Part shown: one piece after another, positions 26,089 to 35,102 of the stretch
Position numbering within the stretch: position 1 is the first letter of the stretch
How the letters are laid out: every line of letters starts with the position of its first letter
Source of the DNA: an uncultured Pseudomonadales bacterium
GTDB taxonomy: Bacteria; Pseudomonadota; Gammaproteobacteria; Pseudomonadales; Azotimanducaceae
Reading direction: 5' to 3'
Length of the DNA: 64,000 nucleotides
NCBI GenBank assembly: GCA_958296195.1
Contig: OY282455.1
Span: 1,054,001-1,118,000 of the forward strand
Program-made: the position numbers and the translations under genes
The notes under the pieces: model-generated
What the model saw: the letters and a program-made list of their open reading frames with translations, nothing else
Database searches by the model: none
What the model was told of the DNA's origin: nothing

Positions 26089-27933
26089 ATGCGGGTGGCC
26101 GTGGCGCAGTTTGGCGTTGGCGCCGATGTGGATCGCAACTTGGCGGCCTGCTTGGGCGCCTTGGACGATGCGGTGCGGCTGCGGCCGGATTTGGTGGTGC
26201 TGCCGGAGTTCTGCAACCACGCCTCTTGGTATGAGGACCCGGCCCATTGTTACGCCGTTTCCTTGGCGATTGACGGCCCCTTCCTGCAGGCGGTCGCCGC
26301 CAAGGTGCGGGCGATCAAGGCCCATGTGGTCATCAACTGCACCCTGCGCCGGGAGGAGGGGCAATGCACAGGCACCAGCCTGCTGTACGGACCGGATGGG
26401 GCGCTCCTCGGCACCAGCGACAAGCAGGTGCTGATCGGCCACGAGAACGAATTTCTGCGCAAGGCTCAACAGCCAGGGCCGATTGTGCAGACCGCCTTGG
26501 GGCGATTGGGCTTGTACGCCTGCATGGACGGCGTCATCTTCGAGACGCCCCGCTGCTTGGCGTTGCGCGGCGCCCAGTTGCTGTGCAACAGCCTCAACTC
26601 CTTCGCGTCCGATGAGGGCTCCCTGCATGTGCCGGTACGGGCCGCGGAGAGCAAGGTGTTTGTCGCTGCCGCTAACAAAGTCGGGCCGCTAATACCGGAG
26701 GCCATTCTGGAGCAGGCGTCCCGGCAGACCGGCATTCCGGTGCGCTTCCTGATGGGGGCCGGCGAAAGCCAGATCGTGGCGCCCGACGGCGAGGTGCTGG
26801 CCAAGGCGTCCAAGGACCGGGAGGAGGTGGTTTGCGCTGACATTGACGTGCTGGCCGCCGACCGCAAGGATCGGCCTGACGGCAGCAGCCTCTTCGCTTG
26901 GCGCCGCCCTAAGCTGTACGCCGCCTTGGCGGAGGACCCGGCTGGCCAGCAGCAAAGCTACGGCGGTGCGGAATCCGTCCGCTGCGCATTGGTTCAGCTT
27001 GCCGCGACTGGTGCTGAGGCGGTGGCCGAGGCGACGGCAAGGGTTGCCGAAGCCTTCGCGGATGGTGCCCAGTTGGTCACTCTGCCGCCGCTGTTCTTCC
27101 TGCCGGACCAGCAAATTTCTGCACCTGAAGCCGCCGCCGAAGCATCCGCCAAAGTGATCGGCCAGCTAGCAGCGCAGTGCAGCGCCGGCCGCTATGTCGC
27201 CACGACCTTGGTGGCCGGCAATCCCCCACGGCTCTGCGCGGCGCTCATCGGTGCCAAGCAATTGCAGCTTCATGCGGTTGGCGGGGTGGATGCCGCCGCC
27301 GAGCAGCCGGCCACGGCGCCCGACGCCCTGTTCAGGGACGGGCGACGCCACCGCTCCGAAGCGCATCCACTCGGCGTGGCAAGCGAGGAAGAAGATGGGT
27401 TGGCCTTGCTGCAAGGTCCCTTGCACCGCAGCGAACGCTACGCTTGGTCACCCTTGGCGGAGCGGGTTGAAGTTGCTGATTTGGGTTTTGCCCGGGTGGC
27501 CGTTTTAACCTCGGACGACGCCTGCATCCCGGAAGCCTTCCGCTTGGCGGCCTTGGCCGGAGCGGATACGGTCATTGTTCCGGTCTTGCCCCTGGAGCGC
27601 TGGGAGATGCACACCGGCCTGCTGGAGCGCTCGGCGGAGAACCGGGTGAATCTGCTGGCCTCTGTTCAACCGGGGGAATTCGGCGCCAGTTTCGCCACCT
27701 CCCTTACCGAGGACTTCACCGTGCGCACCCCTTGGAAGACGCGCCCCTTCGACGGGCTGCTCAGCCAGCCGCCGGTGCTGCGGGCCAGTGCCGAACCGGG
27801 CGTCACCGTGCTGGAAATTCATCCGCGCTGGGCGGGCAACAAGGTGGTGTCCCGGGGCACGGACTTGCTCGCCGGCCGCCCTTGGCGCTTGCTTGACCCG
27901 ATTTGCGCTGACAAAGGCCGGGAACAGCCATGA
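26089..27933 (+). CDS. Nitrilase-superfamily carbon-nitrogen hydrolase with degenerate second domain
   Basis: 614 residues. The first nitrilase domain (1 to about 290) has a complete Glu-Lys-Cys triad: E40 (VVLPEF), K112 (SDKQVLIG) and C145 (LYACMDG). The second (about 305-614) repeats the fold ('VRCALVQLA', 'AQLVTLPP', 'VAVLTSDDACIPEAF') but has lost the Glu and Cys. Such enzymes split amides, nitriles or carbamoyl groups. The start (ATG 26089) gives MRVAVAQFG, the usual nitrilase start, after GGAGG. It is the first of four same-strand genes ending at 30810. Confidence 0.8.
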   Translation: MRVAVAQFGVGADVDRNLAACLGALDDAVRLRPDLVVLPEFCNHASWYEDPAHCYAVSLAIDGPFLQAVAAKVRAIKAHVVINCTLRREEGQCTGTSLLYGPDGALLGTSDKQVLIGHENEFLRKAQQPGPIVQTALGRLGLYACMDGVIFETPRCLALRGAQLLCNSLNSFASDEGSLHVPVRAAESKVFVAAANKVGPLIPEAILEQASRQTGIPVRFLMGAGESQIVAPDGEVLAKASKDREEVVCADIDVLAADRKDRPDGSSLFAWRRPKLYAALAEDPAGQQQSYGGAESVRCALVQLAATGAEAVAEATARVAEAFADGAQLVTLPPLFFLPDQQISAPEAAAEASAKVIGQLAAQCSAGRYVATTLVAGNPPRLCAALIGAKQLQLHAVGGVDAAAEQPATAPDALFRDGRRHRSEAHPLGVASEEEDGLALLQGPLHRSERYAWSPLAERVEVADLGFARVAVLTSDDACIPEAFRLAALAGADTVIVPVLPLERWEMHTGLLERSAENRVNLLASVQPGEFGASFATSLTEDFTVRTPWKTRPFDGLLSQPPVLRASAEPGVTVLEIHPRWAGNKVVSRGTDLLAGRPWRLLDPICADKGREQP

Positions 27934-28090
27934 GCGCGGAAATTCACCCCCACCGAAGGTTCTTGCCGTCTCGACCTAAGCATTGGGCAATCCAACTCGC
28001 GCCCTGTCCTCATGCCACACCCTCCTATGCGCGGGGCAACCTGTCTAGCGTGCATGATGCCCACTTGCTCGACTTTGGAGGCGAACCGGC

Positions 28091-28846
28091 GTGAACAAAT
28101 CTGCTTCCTCCCTGCCGGAGGCTCTGCTGCAGCGGACCCTAAACCGGGTCATTCAAGAATTCGGCCTTACGGAAGTGACTGGGGAGAACGACGGGCCTTG
28201 GCTGCCCTTGGTCTGCCAAGCGCCCCTGTACGAGGGCGGCATCGGCCAAGTGCGCCTGTACCGAGGCGGCTCGCTGTTTCAGGTGGTGACTTCCACCATC
28301 GTGGTGCCGCCCATTCAGCTGGACTCGCACATGATGTTCGCCTTCACGCCTTCGGACAGCGCCGTGCCCCACTTCACCTTGGATTCCGTCCGGGCCGGCG
28401 ATCATCACGCCTTCCACCTGGATCTGATCCCACGCTTGGACCTAGGCGCTCACCTAGCCTACATGGACGCCTGCTTCACGCCGCTGACGCCGACCTTCGA
28501 CCAGGGTCAAGCCATGCCGGGCCTGTCCCCGGCGCACCTAAGCCCGCGCCAATACGCCATCATGTCCCCTTGGATGCTGGCCAAGCGGGCCACGGCGGAA
28601 GCCTTCGCCGCCATTGACGAGCTGGTGGACGCCTACTTGGACCACTGGCTGGGCCTCGTGCATGGCGGCATCCCTGACGCGGCGCTGGAAGGAGCGGACG
28701 CCGAAGCGCTCATCGAACGGGATCGCCGCAACAAGGCCATCATCTTCAATCGGGAGGTCGATAAGGTCTGGGATCAGATCACCCCGTTGGTGGGGCCGGA
28801 CGCCGCCCAGCGGCAAATCGACCTGCTGCGCATGACCAGTGGATAG
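28091..28846 (+). CDS. Bilin-reductase / red chlorophyll catabolite reductase-like protein
   Basis: 251 residues. 'PHFTLDS', 'FHLDLIPRLDLGAHLAYMD' and 'SPRQYAIMSPWMLAKRAT' resemble the pattern of the ferredoxin-dependent bilin reductase/RCCR fold ('DL.PR.DL' and a trailing helical part). That family reduces linear tetrapyrroles with ferredoxin electrons, but this branch is distant and no haem or bilin gene is near, so the substrate is unknown. It starts with GTG after GGAGG, 157 bp after the nitrilase-like gene and 41 bp before the acyl-CoA dehydrogenase. Moderate confidence in the fold only. Confidence 0.5.
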   Translation: MNKSASSLPEALLQRTLNRVIQEFGLTEVTGENDGPWLPLVCQAPLYEGGIGQVRLYRGGSLFQVVTSTIVVPPIQLDSHMMFAFTPSDSAVPHFTLDSVRAGDHHAFHLDLIPRLDLGAHLAYMDACFTPLTPTFDQGQAMPGLSPAHLSPRQYAIMSPWMLAKRATAEAFAAIDELVDAYLDHWLGLVHGGIPDAALEGADAEALIERDRRNKAIIFNREVDKVWDQITPLVGPDAAQRQIDLLRMTSG

Positions 28847-28887
28847 CCGCCGCCCGGATAGAGGAAACTCCAGAGGAAAAACGGAAA

Positions 28888-30165
28888 ATGAGCAAGCTGA
28901 CCGCCGAGCACTTGATTGAGGACTACAGCGCCGAGGAGCGCGCCATGCTAGAGCGAGTGGAGGAGATTCTGCCGACCTTGGCGGCACGTTCCGGCGACAT
29001 GGACCAGAACAGCTACCTAAGCCCGGAAAACGTCCAAACGCTCGGCGAAGCCGGCCTGCTCGGCCTAGTGGTCCCCAAGGAACACGGCGGTTTGGGCGGG
29101 GACTTGAGGGCTTGGGCCGGGGCCTGCTTCGCCATCGGCACGGTCTGCCCCTCCACCGCCTTGGCCTATTTCTTCCATCTCACCTCCGCTTCCCGAGGCA
29201 ACCTGTCCCTAAAGGCCTTGGACGCCGGCCTGTTCAACGCCGAGGAAGCCCCAAGGGTACGGGCCTTCGCCGAAAAGGTCCTCTACAGCATGGGCCGGGA
29301 CCGGCAATGGCTGGCCAACTTCGCCAGCGAGTCCGTGAAGTCCGAGGCGGCGGCCATCACCATCACCACCAAGGCCAGCAAGGTGGATGGCGGCTGGGAA
29401 TTGAACGGCGTCAAGTCCTTCGGCTGCGCCACCGGCATCGCCCACCGCTACTTGGTCGCCGCCAGCTTGGAAGGCATTGATGACGCCAGCGGCCTCTGCA
29501 CCTTCCTAGTGGAGCGGGGTGCGCAGGGCACCCGCAGCCGCATCAAATGGAATGCTTTGGGGATGCGCGGCTCGGCTACCGAAGGCTTGGTGCTGGAGAA
29601 TGTGTTCGTCGCCGACGATGACGCCTTGGCCATCCCCGGCGCCTTCGTCAAGATGTGCTCGCAAAGCCGCTCCGGTTATGTGGGCAACCAGGTGGCGGCG
29701 TCCAGCATCTACCTCGGCGGCGCCTACGCCGCCTACCAAGCCGCCTTGAAGAACATGCGGCAGCGGAAGTTCGAGGACACCGGCCGGCCCTTGGGCACCG
29801 GCCCCTATCAACAGCAGTTGATCGGCGACATGTACGCGGACCTCAACACCGCTCTGCTTTGGGCCCGCCGCATGGTTCAGATCGAGACAGCCGAGCCGCC
29901 CATCCTGCCCAAGGAGGAAGTGCTGCCCTTCTGGCGCACCTGCAAGGGACAGGTGGCCGAGCACAGCTTCAAAGTGGCCCAGGCTGCCCTAAAGTTGGCC
30001 GGCACCGCCGGCACCCTGTTCGGCACTCCCTTCTCCCGGGCGCTGCGCGACTTGGCGATGGGCTTGGTGCAGGCGTTTCCAGCCGAACGCGGCCGCTTGG
30101 AGACGGCCCAAATGTTGGTGGACGGCACCGAACAGACTTCCTTTGACGCCTTGCGGAAAAAGTAG
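28888..30165 (+). CDS. Acyl-CoA dehydrogenase family protein
   Basis: 425 residues with the ACAD layout: helical N-terminus ('LGEAGLLGLVVPKEHGGLGG'), middle beta domain ('KVDGGWELNGVKSFGCATG', 'WNALGMRGSATEGLVLENV') and C-terminal helices. The usual catalytic Glu cannot be placed, so it may be an ACAD-like flavoprotein acting on a non-standard substrate, as in monooxygenase members (DszC/HpaH branch). It has a purine-rich site (AGAGGAAAAACGGAAA) before ATG 28888. It lies third in the nitrilase run. Confidence 0.82.
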   Translation: MSKLTAEHLIEDYSAEERAMLERVEEILPTLAARSGDMDQNSYLSPENVQTLGEAGLLGLVVPKEHGGLGGDLRAWAGACFAIGTVCPSTALAYFFHLTSASRGNLSLKALDAGLFNAEEAPRVRAFAEKVLYSMGRDRQWLANFASESVKSEAAAITITTKASKVDGGWELNGVKSFGCATGIAHRYLVAASLEGIDDASGLCTFLVERGAQGTRSRIKWNALGMRGSATEGLVLENVFVADDDALAIPGAFVKMCSQSRSGYVGNQVAASSIYLGGAYAAYQAALKNMRQRKFEDTGRPLGTGPYQQQLIGDMYADLNTALLWARRMVQIETAEPPILPKEEVLPFWRTCKGQVAEHSFKVAQAALKLAGTAGTLFGTPFSRALRDLAMGLVQAFPAERGRLETAQMLVDGTEQTSFDALRKK

Positions 30166-30204
30166 GCTTCGTTTAGCCAGTGCTCAAGGGGTGAGGATTA
30201 GCCT

Positions 30205-30810
30205 TTGGACTTGCAGCGCAACCATTTGGGTCTAGGCCGGCGGCCAGCCTTGGTGTTGGTGGATCTGATGATCGGCTTCACCGACCCCGCCTGTCCGTTG
30301 GGCACCGATTGCCCTTCGGTGGTGGAAGCCAACGCCAAGCTGCTGCGGTTGTTTCGGCAGCGCCGGCTGCCCATCTTCTTCACCGCCGTGGTCTATCGGA
30401 ACCAAGGGCAAGCCGGCGTGTTTCGCCGTCGCATTGAAGCCCTGAACTTGCTGCAGCCGGGCTCGCATTGGGTGAAGATCGATGAGCGGCTGGCGCCCCA
30501 TGACGACGAGCCAGTGATCGAGAAGCGCTGGGCCAGCGCTTTCTTCGACACCGACTTGGCGCAACGGCTGGCCGCGAGCAAGGCCGACTCCCTGATCGTC
30601 ACCGGCCTGACCACCAGCGGCTGCGTCCGTGCCACCGCGGTGGACGGCCTGCAGCACGACTACCCTGTGGTGGTGCCCCGTGAAGCGGTGGGGGACCGCA
30701 ACCCGGACGCCCACGAAGCCAACCTGTTTGACTTGGACGCCAAGTACGCCGATGTCATCTCCCTGCAGGAAGCACTGGACATGGTGGCCGCCAGCGTGGG
30801 GGAAGGGTAG
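30205..30810 (+). CDS. Isochorismatase-family cysteine hydrolase
   Basis: 201 residues with the Asp-Lys-Cys triad: D20 (LVLVDLMIGF), K107 (VIEKRWASAF) and C140 (LTTSGCVRAT), including the cis-peptide motif before Cys. The closest branch by pattern is N-carbamoylsarcosine amidase/ureidoacrylate hydrolase-like. It hydrolyses an amide or carbamoyl bond. TTG 30205 with GAGG upstream is the best start. It ends the nitrilase, bilin-reductase-like, ACAD run with a 39-bp gap, suggesting a nitrogen-compound breakdown pathway. Confidence 0.88.
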   Translation: MDLQRNHLGLGRRPALVLVDLMIGFTDPACPLGTDCPSVVEANAKLLRLFRQRRLPIFFTAVVYRNQGQAGVFRRRIEALNLLQPGSHWVKIDERLAPHDDEPVIEKRWASAFFDTDLAQRLAASKADSLIVTGLTTSGCVRATAVDGLQHDYPVVVPREAVGDRNPDAHEANLFDLDAKYADVISLQEALDMVAASVGEG

Positions 30811-30923
30811 CGGAACTGGGACCATCTGCCGGAAGGGGCCAAACCAATGGGATCTAGCTGAGGCCTGGCGGCCAAGGTGGCCCTAACTGAAGCCGACGCA
30901 CAGCCGCACACCCCGCGGCAAGC

Positions 30924-31274
30924 TCAGCCGAGCACTTGGTAGCCCCGACCATCCATGCAGTTGCGAAACACCTTCTCCTTGCGTTCCTGCGCTTCGGCGC
31001 CGCCTTGCACCGCGCCGATTAAGGCACCGCCGGCCGCGCCTTCCCCGGCGGACGCATCATCGAGCACAGCACCAGCGATCGCGCCGACCGCTGCGCCCAC
31101 GGCACCATGCTTTGCCGCCTGCCCCACCGTATCGACCTGCTCGGAGTAGCTGCGGCAGTCGGCAAGGTCGGCTTCGTAACGAGCGGGGTCCACGCCGCGT
31201 TCGTCTATGATCGGCTCGCTAGCGCATCCGGCGAAGAATGCACTGCAACTTATCGACAAAATGAACTTGTTCAT
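30924..31274 (-). CDS. Glycine-zipper outer-membrane lipoprotein
   Basis: 116 residues: signal peptide with lipobox FAGC, then a glycine-zipper stretch 'GAVGAAVGAIAGAVLDD' and a conserved-looking tail 'FRNCMDGRGYQVLG'. This resembles the YMGG/glycine-zipper lipoprotein families. ATG 31274 has GGAGAAGAG just upstream. Function in the envelope is not known. Confidence 0.8.
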   Translation of the reverse strand: MNKFILSISCSAFFAGCASEPIIDERGVDPARYEADLADCRSYSEQVDTVGQAAKHGAVGAAVGAIAGAVLDDASAGEGAAGGALIGAVQGGAEAQERKEKVFRNCMDGRGYQVLG

Positions 31275-31807
31275 CTGCTCTTCTCCAAGCTGTGATCGGT
31301 CATTGAAATAAGTTTGCCGAGTGCATCCTGAACGCTCCGTGAACGTGGATTTCCCGGCGGCGGCGTTGGGTGGATTCCGTCCAGCAAGGGCCGGCCCTTG
31401 CACTCCCGGCCAACGCACCACGCTGTCCGCCTCGCTTCGGCGGATGCGATCCGCGAGTAGCCAACGGCTATCGTGCGCTCCAATCCGCAGCGGAGGGCCA
31501 GAGCTTGAACCAGTTGGCCGCCACTAGCAGCGAGCCAGGACGAAGGCGATTATGGGCGCACCAAGCCCCGTCTCGCCTGCAGGACCGCGTTTGGCGGGCA
31601 ATATGGGCCGTTGCAGGAGCCGGCATCCACCAAAGAACGATACGCAGCCCCCTTGCGAGGGGGGTTGTAACCCTCCCTAATAGCGTTACACTGCCCCATT
31701 CCATGACGGCAGCAGGCACCAATCCGCATGTGGTTTGCCACCGCGGCATAAGCGGTCGCGGCGGCAGACTCGTGCCTTAAGCCCTAGCGCACTCAAGGGA
31801 GGCGTAC
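31275..31807. other. 533-bp stretch without a gene
   Basis: No supported frame on either strand. Near 31660-31675 a small inverted repeat (GGGTT-GT-AACCC) could be an operator for the downstream PLD-like gene, but this is weak. The lipoprotein promoter must lie at its left end. Confidence 0.4.
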
Positions 31808-32377
31808 ATGGGAGTCGTGATAGTCGCGTTCATCGGCGGGGTGCTCTACGTCCTCATCTGGATGACGTGCAACTTGCTGACGGTGCGGAAAGTCCGCATC
31901 CAGAACGACGATCATGTGGCGAAGATCACATTCATGGAAATCCTGAATAGCGCCCAGAAGACGCTCTTGGTGCGTGATGACGGTGACGACTCGTCCACAC
32001 TCTACTACGATGACAACATCGTTCAGCAGGTGCGGTCCTGCCTCGACAGCAACCACCAGCTCTCGATACGGGTGCTGTTCAGCTACCGGCAGGAAGGCAA
32101 CAAGCTGGCCGCTGTGCAAGCGGACGAGGCGTACAGGCACCGTGATCGCTTGGATATACGCCATCTGTCGCCGGAACAACGGCCGTTCAAGGAAGTTCAC
32201 GGCAAAATTGCCGACAATGGCAGGAGAGGATGCGTTTCCGTCCACGAAAGCGGGGCGCAGGAACGAGACTTGGAGAAATTCGACTGCTCCAAGTCTTGGC
32301 TAGGGAGACAGTTTGTGTTTAGGCAGCACATCGCCAACTTCAACCGCCAATTCCAGAATGCCACAAAATGGGAATGA
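31808..32377 (+). CDS. Membrane-anchored PLD-like domain protein
   Basis: 189 residues. One N-terminal transmembrane helix (about 3-24) is followed by a cytosolic domain with 'ITFMEILNSAQKTLLV', 'LSIRVLFSYRQE' and 'EVHGKIADNG'. The last is an HxK pattern like half of a phospholipase D/nuclease HKD motif, but the Asp spacing is not standard, so catalysis is unproven. It has a strong ribosome site (GGGAGG). The next gene starts on its stop codon (ATGA), so they are translated as a pair. Confidence 0.55.
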   Translation: MGVVIVAFIGGVLYVLIWMTCNLLTVRKVRIQNDDHVAKITFMEILNSAQKTLLVRDDGDDSSTLYYDDNIVQQVRSCLDSNHQLSIRVLFSYRQEGNKLAAVQADEAYRHRDRLDIRHLSPEQRPFKEVHGKIADNGRRGCVSVHESGAQERDLEKFDCSKSWLGRQFVFRQHIANFNRQFQNATKWE

Positions 32378-32703
32378 GCGATCTTCCGCCGACGCAACTC
32401 TATGCGTCGTTGGCGTTCGTTCTATCGGTGTTCACGTTATGGCTTAGCCGGCTGAAGGACGACGAAGAGGCACGCCGGTTCATACAAGGCCTTAACCGCC
32501 ACGCCGTAAACCACACTGTCACCATCCTGTTGGTGTCGCCAGTCGTGCATGTGCTCTATGTCCTCGTGCTTTCACCGGCGGGCATCGGCCACAAGATCGT
32601 CCACGCCGTTCCTCTGGTGGGAGGAATGTTGGCGATCATTGCATGGTGGATGCAAACCATCGCTGTCACCTCCACAGTTGAAGAAGAAGCCGACTCTTCG
32701 TAA
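32374..32703 (+). CDS. Small membrane protein coupled to the PLD-like gene
   Basis: 109 residues with three hydrophobic helices ('YASLAFVLSVFTLWLS', 'TVTILLVSPVVHVLYVLVL', 'PLVGGMLAIIAWWM') and an acidic tail. No family recognised. The ATG overlaps the preceding stop, so the two genes form a translationally coupled pair. Confidence 0.6.
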   Translation: MSDLPPTQLYASLAFVLSVFTLWLSRLKDDEEARRFIQGLNRHAVNHTVTILLVSPVVHVLYVLVLSPAGIGHKIVHAVPLVGGMLAIIAWWMQTIAVTSTVEEEADSS

Positions 32704-32899
32704 TGGGCCGCAAAGCGCACCGCCCACCACTGCGCAAATACTGCCTTTAACGAGGTTCCCCTTCGGTGAGGACATTGCCCAGAACGCGCCCGAGCACCCG
32801 GATGGAGGGCCGACGCCAGTGGCAAAGAGGCCGCGCAAGATGCAGGTGACCCCAGGCTACCCTGCGCACCGTCGAGTTTAGACACACGAAAAGCGTTGG

Positions 32900-33348
32900 T
32901 CGCGTGAGTCGCCTGCCGGACCGGCTGCGAGAACGCGAAGAACAGCGAAACGCGGTCCCAGTTCGCCCGCCTTGCCAAGGCGGCGACGGCGAGCGGCAGC
33001 ACTGCGCACAGCATGAGCAGGTCCACGCACTCCAAGGCACCGGCGAAGCCGCTCTGCAGCAGGTGCCTCAAACTGCGAGCCACCCTAAGGGTGTCTTGAA
33101 ATCGACGTAGGGCCGTTGCGCCTCCCCCATGCGGTGCATGAGGTTCAGGAACGCGACGAGGTCATGCATGGAGGTGGAGACGTAGGTGGTGCCTGGACGA
33201 ACGAAGCCACCCAAGCCAAGGTCGCCAACACAATGGGCAGGACAGCCAGAAGGGATGGGGATGCGCTTATCGTCCCCGTTGCTGCCCAAAGGCGCAAACA
33301 CCCTGCCAACCACTTCACAACGCCCAACCAACCCCAAAAACACCCCAA
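32900..33348 (-). pseudogene. Frameshifted integral-membrane protein remnant
   Basis: Three consecutive reading frames on the minus strand together give one plausible membrane protein. The first frame (33348-33200) has 'VLPIVLATLAWVASFVQAP', the second (about 33195-33090) has 'MHDLVAFLNLMHRM' and 'YVDFKTPLGWLA', and the third (33083 down to about 32900) has 'FAGALECVDLLMLCAVLPLA'. The order resembles a GT87-like or DUF2029-type protein. Two frameshifts at least have destroyed it. The rest of 32704-33486 holds nothing else supported. Confidence 0.5.
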
Positions 33349-33486
33349 ACTCCATCCGGCTGATTCTTATCAGGGGATCATGCAACACTTTTGCCTCAAC
33401 CTAGCGCTTGACAATGGCGGTCTGGACGACGCACACTAACGCAAGTGGTCGCCAACCGCCCCGCTATAATAACGAAGGACCCAAGC

Positions 33487-35079
33487 ATGTCAGATCATAC
33501 TTCAATCACCCTGAACTTGACTATCTTTGATTTCGAACTGTGCGCGGAACTCGCGCAGCGCTCCGAAGGAGAAGATCGCGACAATTTCGCCGTTACAGCA
33601 ATGAAGATTGGCTCTCTCGCGCTTCGGCAGGCGCAAGGTCGGATTGACGCTGACCGTGTTCGGGCGGAGGGGGACCGCCTTATCGAAAACATGAGCGAAG
33701 CTCTTAATAGGCGCTACGAACAAGTAACCAAGCAAATTAGCGATTGCCTAAAGGACTACTTTGATCCAGAGAGTGGGCGTTTTAATGAACGAGTGCAACG
33801 TCTCATTAAAAGGGATGGGGAGTTGGAGCAGGTTTTGCGGAAGCAGATAGTAGGAGATAGCTCTCCTCTAACACAGACGCTATCGGATTATGTGGGTAAA
33901 GACAGCTTGTTGATGAGGACGCTTGATCCCGAATCTGCTGAAGGCTTGATTCGCTCGCTGATGAAAACAACCGAGGATACGCTATCTGAACGGAACAAAC
34001 TTATAATTCGTGAGTTTTCACTGGATAATACTGATGGTGCCCTTGCCCGATTGGTTTCCGAACTGGAGAAAAAGAACGGTGACTTGATGGGCGAATTCTC
34101 GCTGGACAAGGAAGATTCCGCACTTTCGCGTTTGGTAACCAAGGTTGAAAGCGCACAAAAAGACATTAGTCGCGAGTTCTCGCTTGACGAAGAAGGGTCA
34201 GCGCTAGCACGAATGCGCAAGGAGCTTAAGAGGGAATTCGAAAAATATAATGAGGAAAATCGTGACTTTCGATCAAAGGTGCTAGAGCGACTTGCTGCTA
34301 TGGATGCGACTAGGAAAGAAGTAGATCGTTCACCACGTCACGGTATCCAGTTCGAGAAAGCGGTATTTGAGTTTGTAGCTGACCGCTGCCAAAAATCTGG
34401 CGACATTGCGGAACCAACCGGGAATAAGACTGGTTTCATCAGGAATAACAAGAAAGGTGATATTGTTGTAACAATTGGCCCAGAGCAAGCTGTTTCTGGT
34501 GCAAAAATCGTCGTTGAAGCGAAAGAAAAGGACTCTTACCCTTTAGCTAAAGCCTTGCTCGAACTGGAGGAAGCAAGGAAAAATCGAGAGGCTGATATCG
34601 GTCTGTTTGTCTTCTCGAAGTGCAAGGCCCCCGAGGAAATTGATCCGCTTTTGCGCTACGGTGACGATGTCATAGTTATCTGGGATGTGGCTGATCGTAG
34701 CAGTGATGTTATTCTCAGTGCAGGTCTCGCCGTAGCAAAGGCCATTTGCGTACGGAAACGAGCACAAAGTGCTGAACATTCAGCAGATTTCGAGGTGATT
34801 ATGAAAGCTATTCGTGGAATAGAAAAGCAAGCTGGTGGCTTGGAAGATATAGCCAAATCGGCCAAAACTATCAAGAGCAGCAGCGAGAAAATTCTTAATC
34901 GTGCTGAGATTGTCCGCAACGAACTTCGGAAGCAGGTGGAAACCTTGGAAGGGAAAATCGATGGCTTGCGGGAAGTGGTTAAGGACACTGGACAAATAGC
35001 TTTCGCCGAACGCCAATCAAAACCGCCCCGTAGGTCTAAGTCGTCGAATCGAACAGACTGGACCGACGCGGCGAGCTAA
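33487..35079 (+). CDS. Coiled-coil PD-(D/E)xK nuclease-like protein (candidate defence)
   Basis: 530 residues. Residues 1-175 are mostly helical. Three repeats beginning EFSLD occur at 176, 203 and 230, spaced 27 residues. A coiled-coil (about 245-280) leads to a restriction-endonuclease-like core: E290 (QFEKAV), D325 (NKKGDIVV) and E344-x-K346 (VVEAKEK). A second coiled-coil ends the protein. Base composition is far richer in A/T than the flanking genes, a sign of transfer. Start ATG 33487 has GAAGGA upstream. It ends 23 bp from the stop of a convergent Schlafen-like gene. Family not named; nuclease activity is inferred from motifs. Confidence 0.7.
   Translation: MSDHTSITLNLTIFDFELCAELAQRSEGEDRDNFAVTAMKIGSLALRQAQGRIDADRVRAEGDRLIENMSEALNRRYEQVTKQISDCLKDYFDPESGRFNERVQRLIKRDGELEQVLRKQIVGDSSPLTQTLSDYVGKDSLLMRTLDPESAEGLIRSLMKTTEDTLSERNKLIIREFSLDNTDGALARLVSELEKKNGDLMGEFSLDKEDSALSRLVTKVESAQKDISREFSLDEEGSALARMRKELKREFEKYNEENRDFRSKVLERLAAMDATRKEVDRSPRHGIQFEKAVFEFVADRCQKSGDIAEPTGNKTGFIRNNKKGDIVVTIGPEQAVSGAKIVVEAKEKDSYPLAKALLELEEARKNREADIGLFVFSKCKAPEEIDPLLRYGDDVIVIWDVADRSSDVILSAGLAVAKAICVRKRAQSAEHSADFEVIMKAIRGIEKQAGGLEDIAKSAKTIKSSSEKILNRAEIVRNELRKQVETLEGKIDGLREVVKDTGQIAFAERQSKPPRRSKSSNRTDWTDAAS
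34012..34254 (+). repeat. Three tandem 27-codon repeats (EFSLD units)
   Basis: The unit reads roughly EFSLDxExSALxRL then 13 helical residues, with the third ending in a longer helix. The copies differ at the DNA level, so this is an old protein repeat, not recent duplication. It sits between the N-terminal helical part and the nuclease core. Confidence 0.75.
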
Positions 35080-35102
35080 AGCCAAGCAAGCCCCTTACCG
35101 AA

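Noticed and set aside
33445-33486. Longer start for the nuclease-like gene at 33445
   Set aside because: ATG 33487 has a good ribosome site (GAAGGA) and the extra 14 residues look non-coding.
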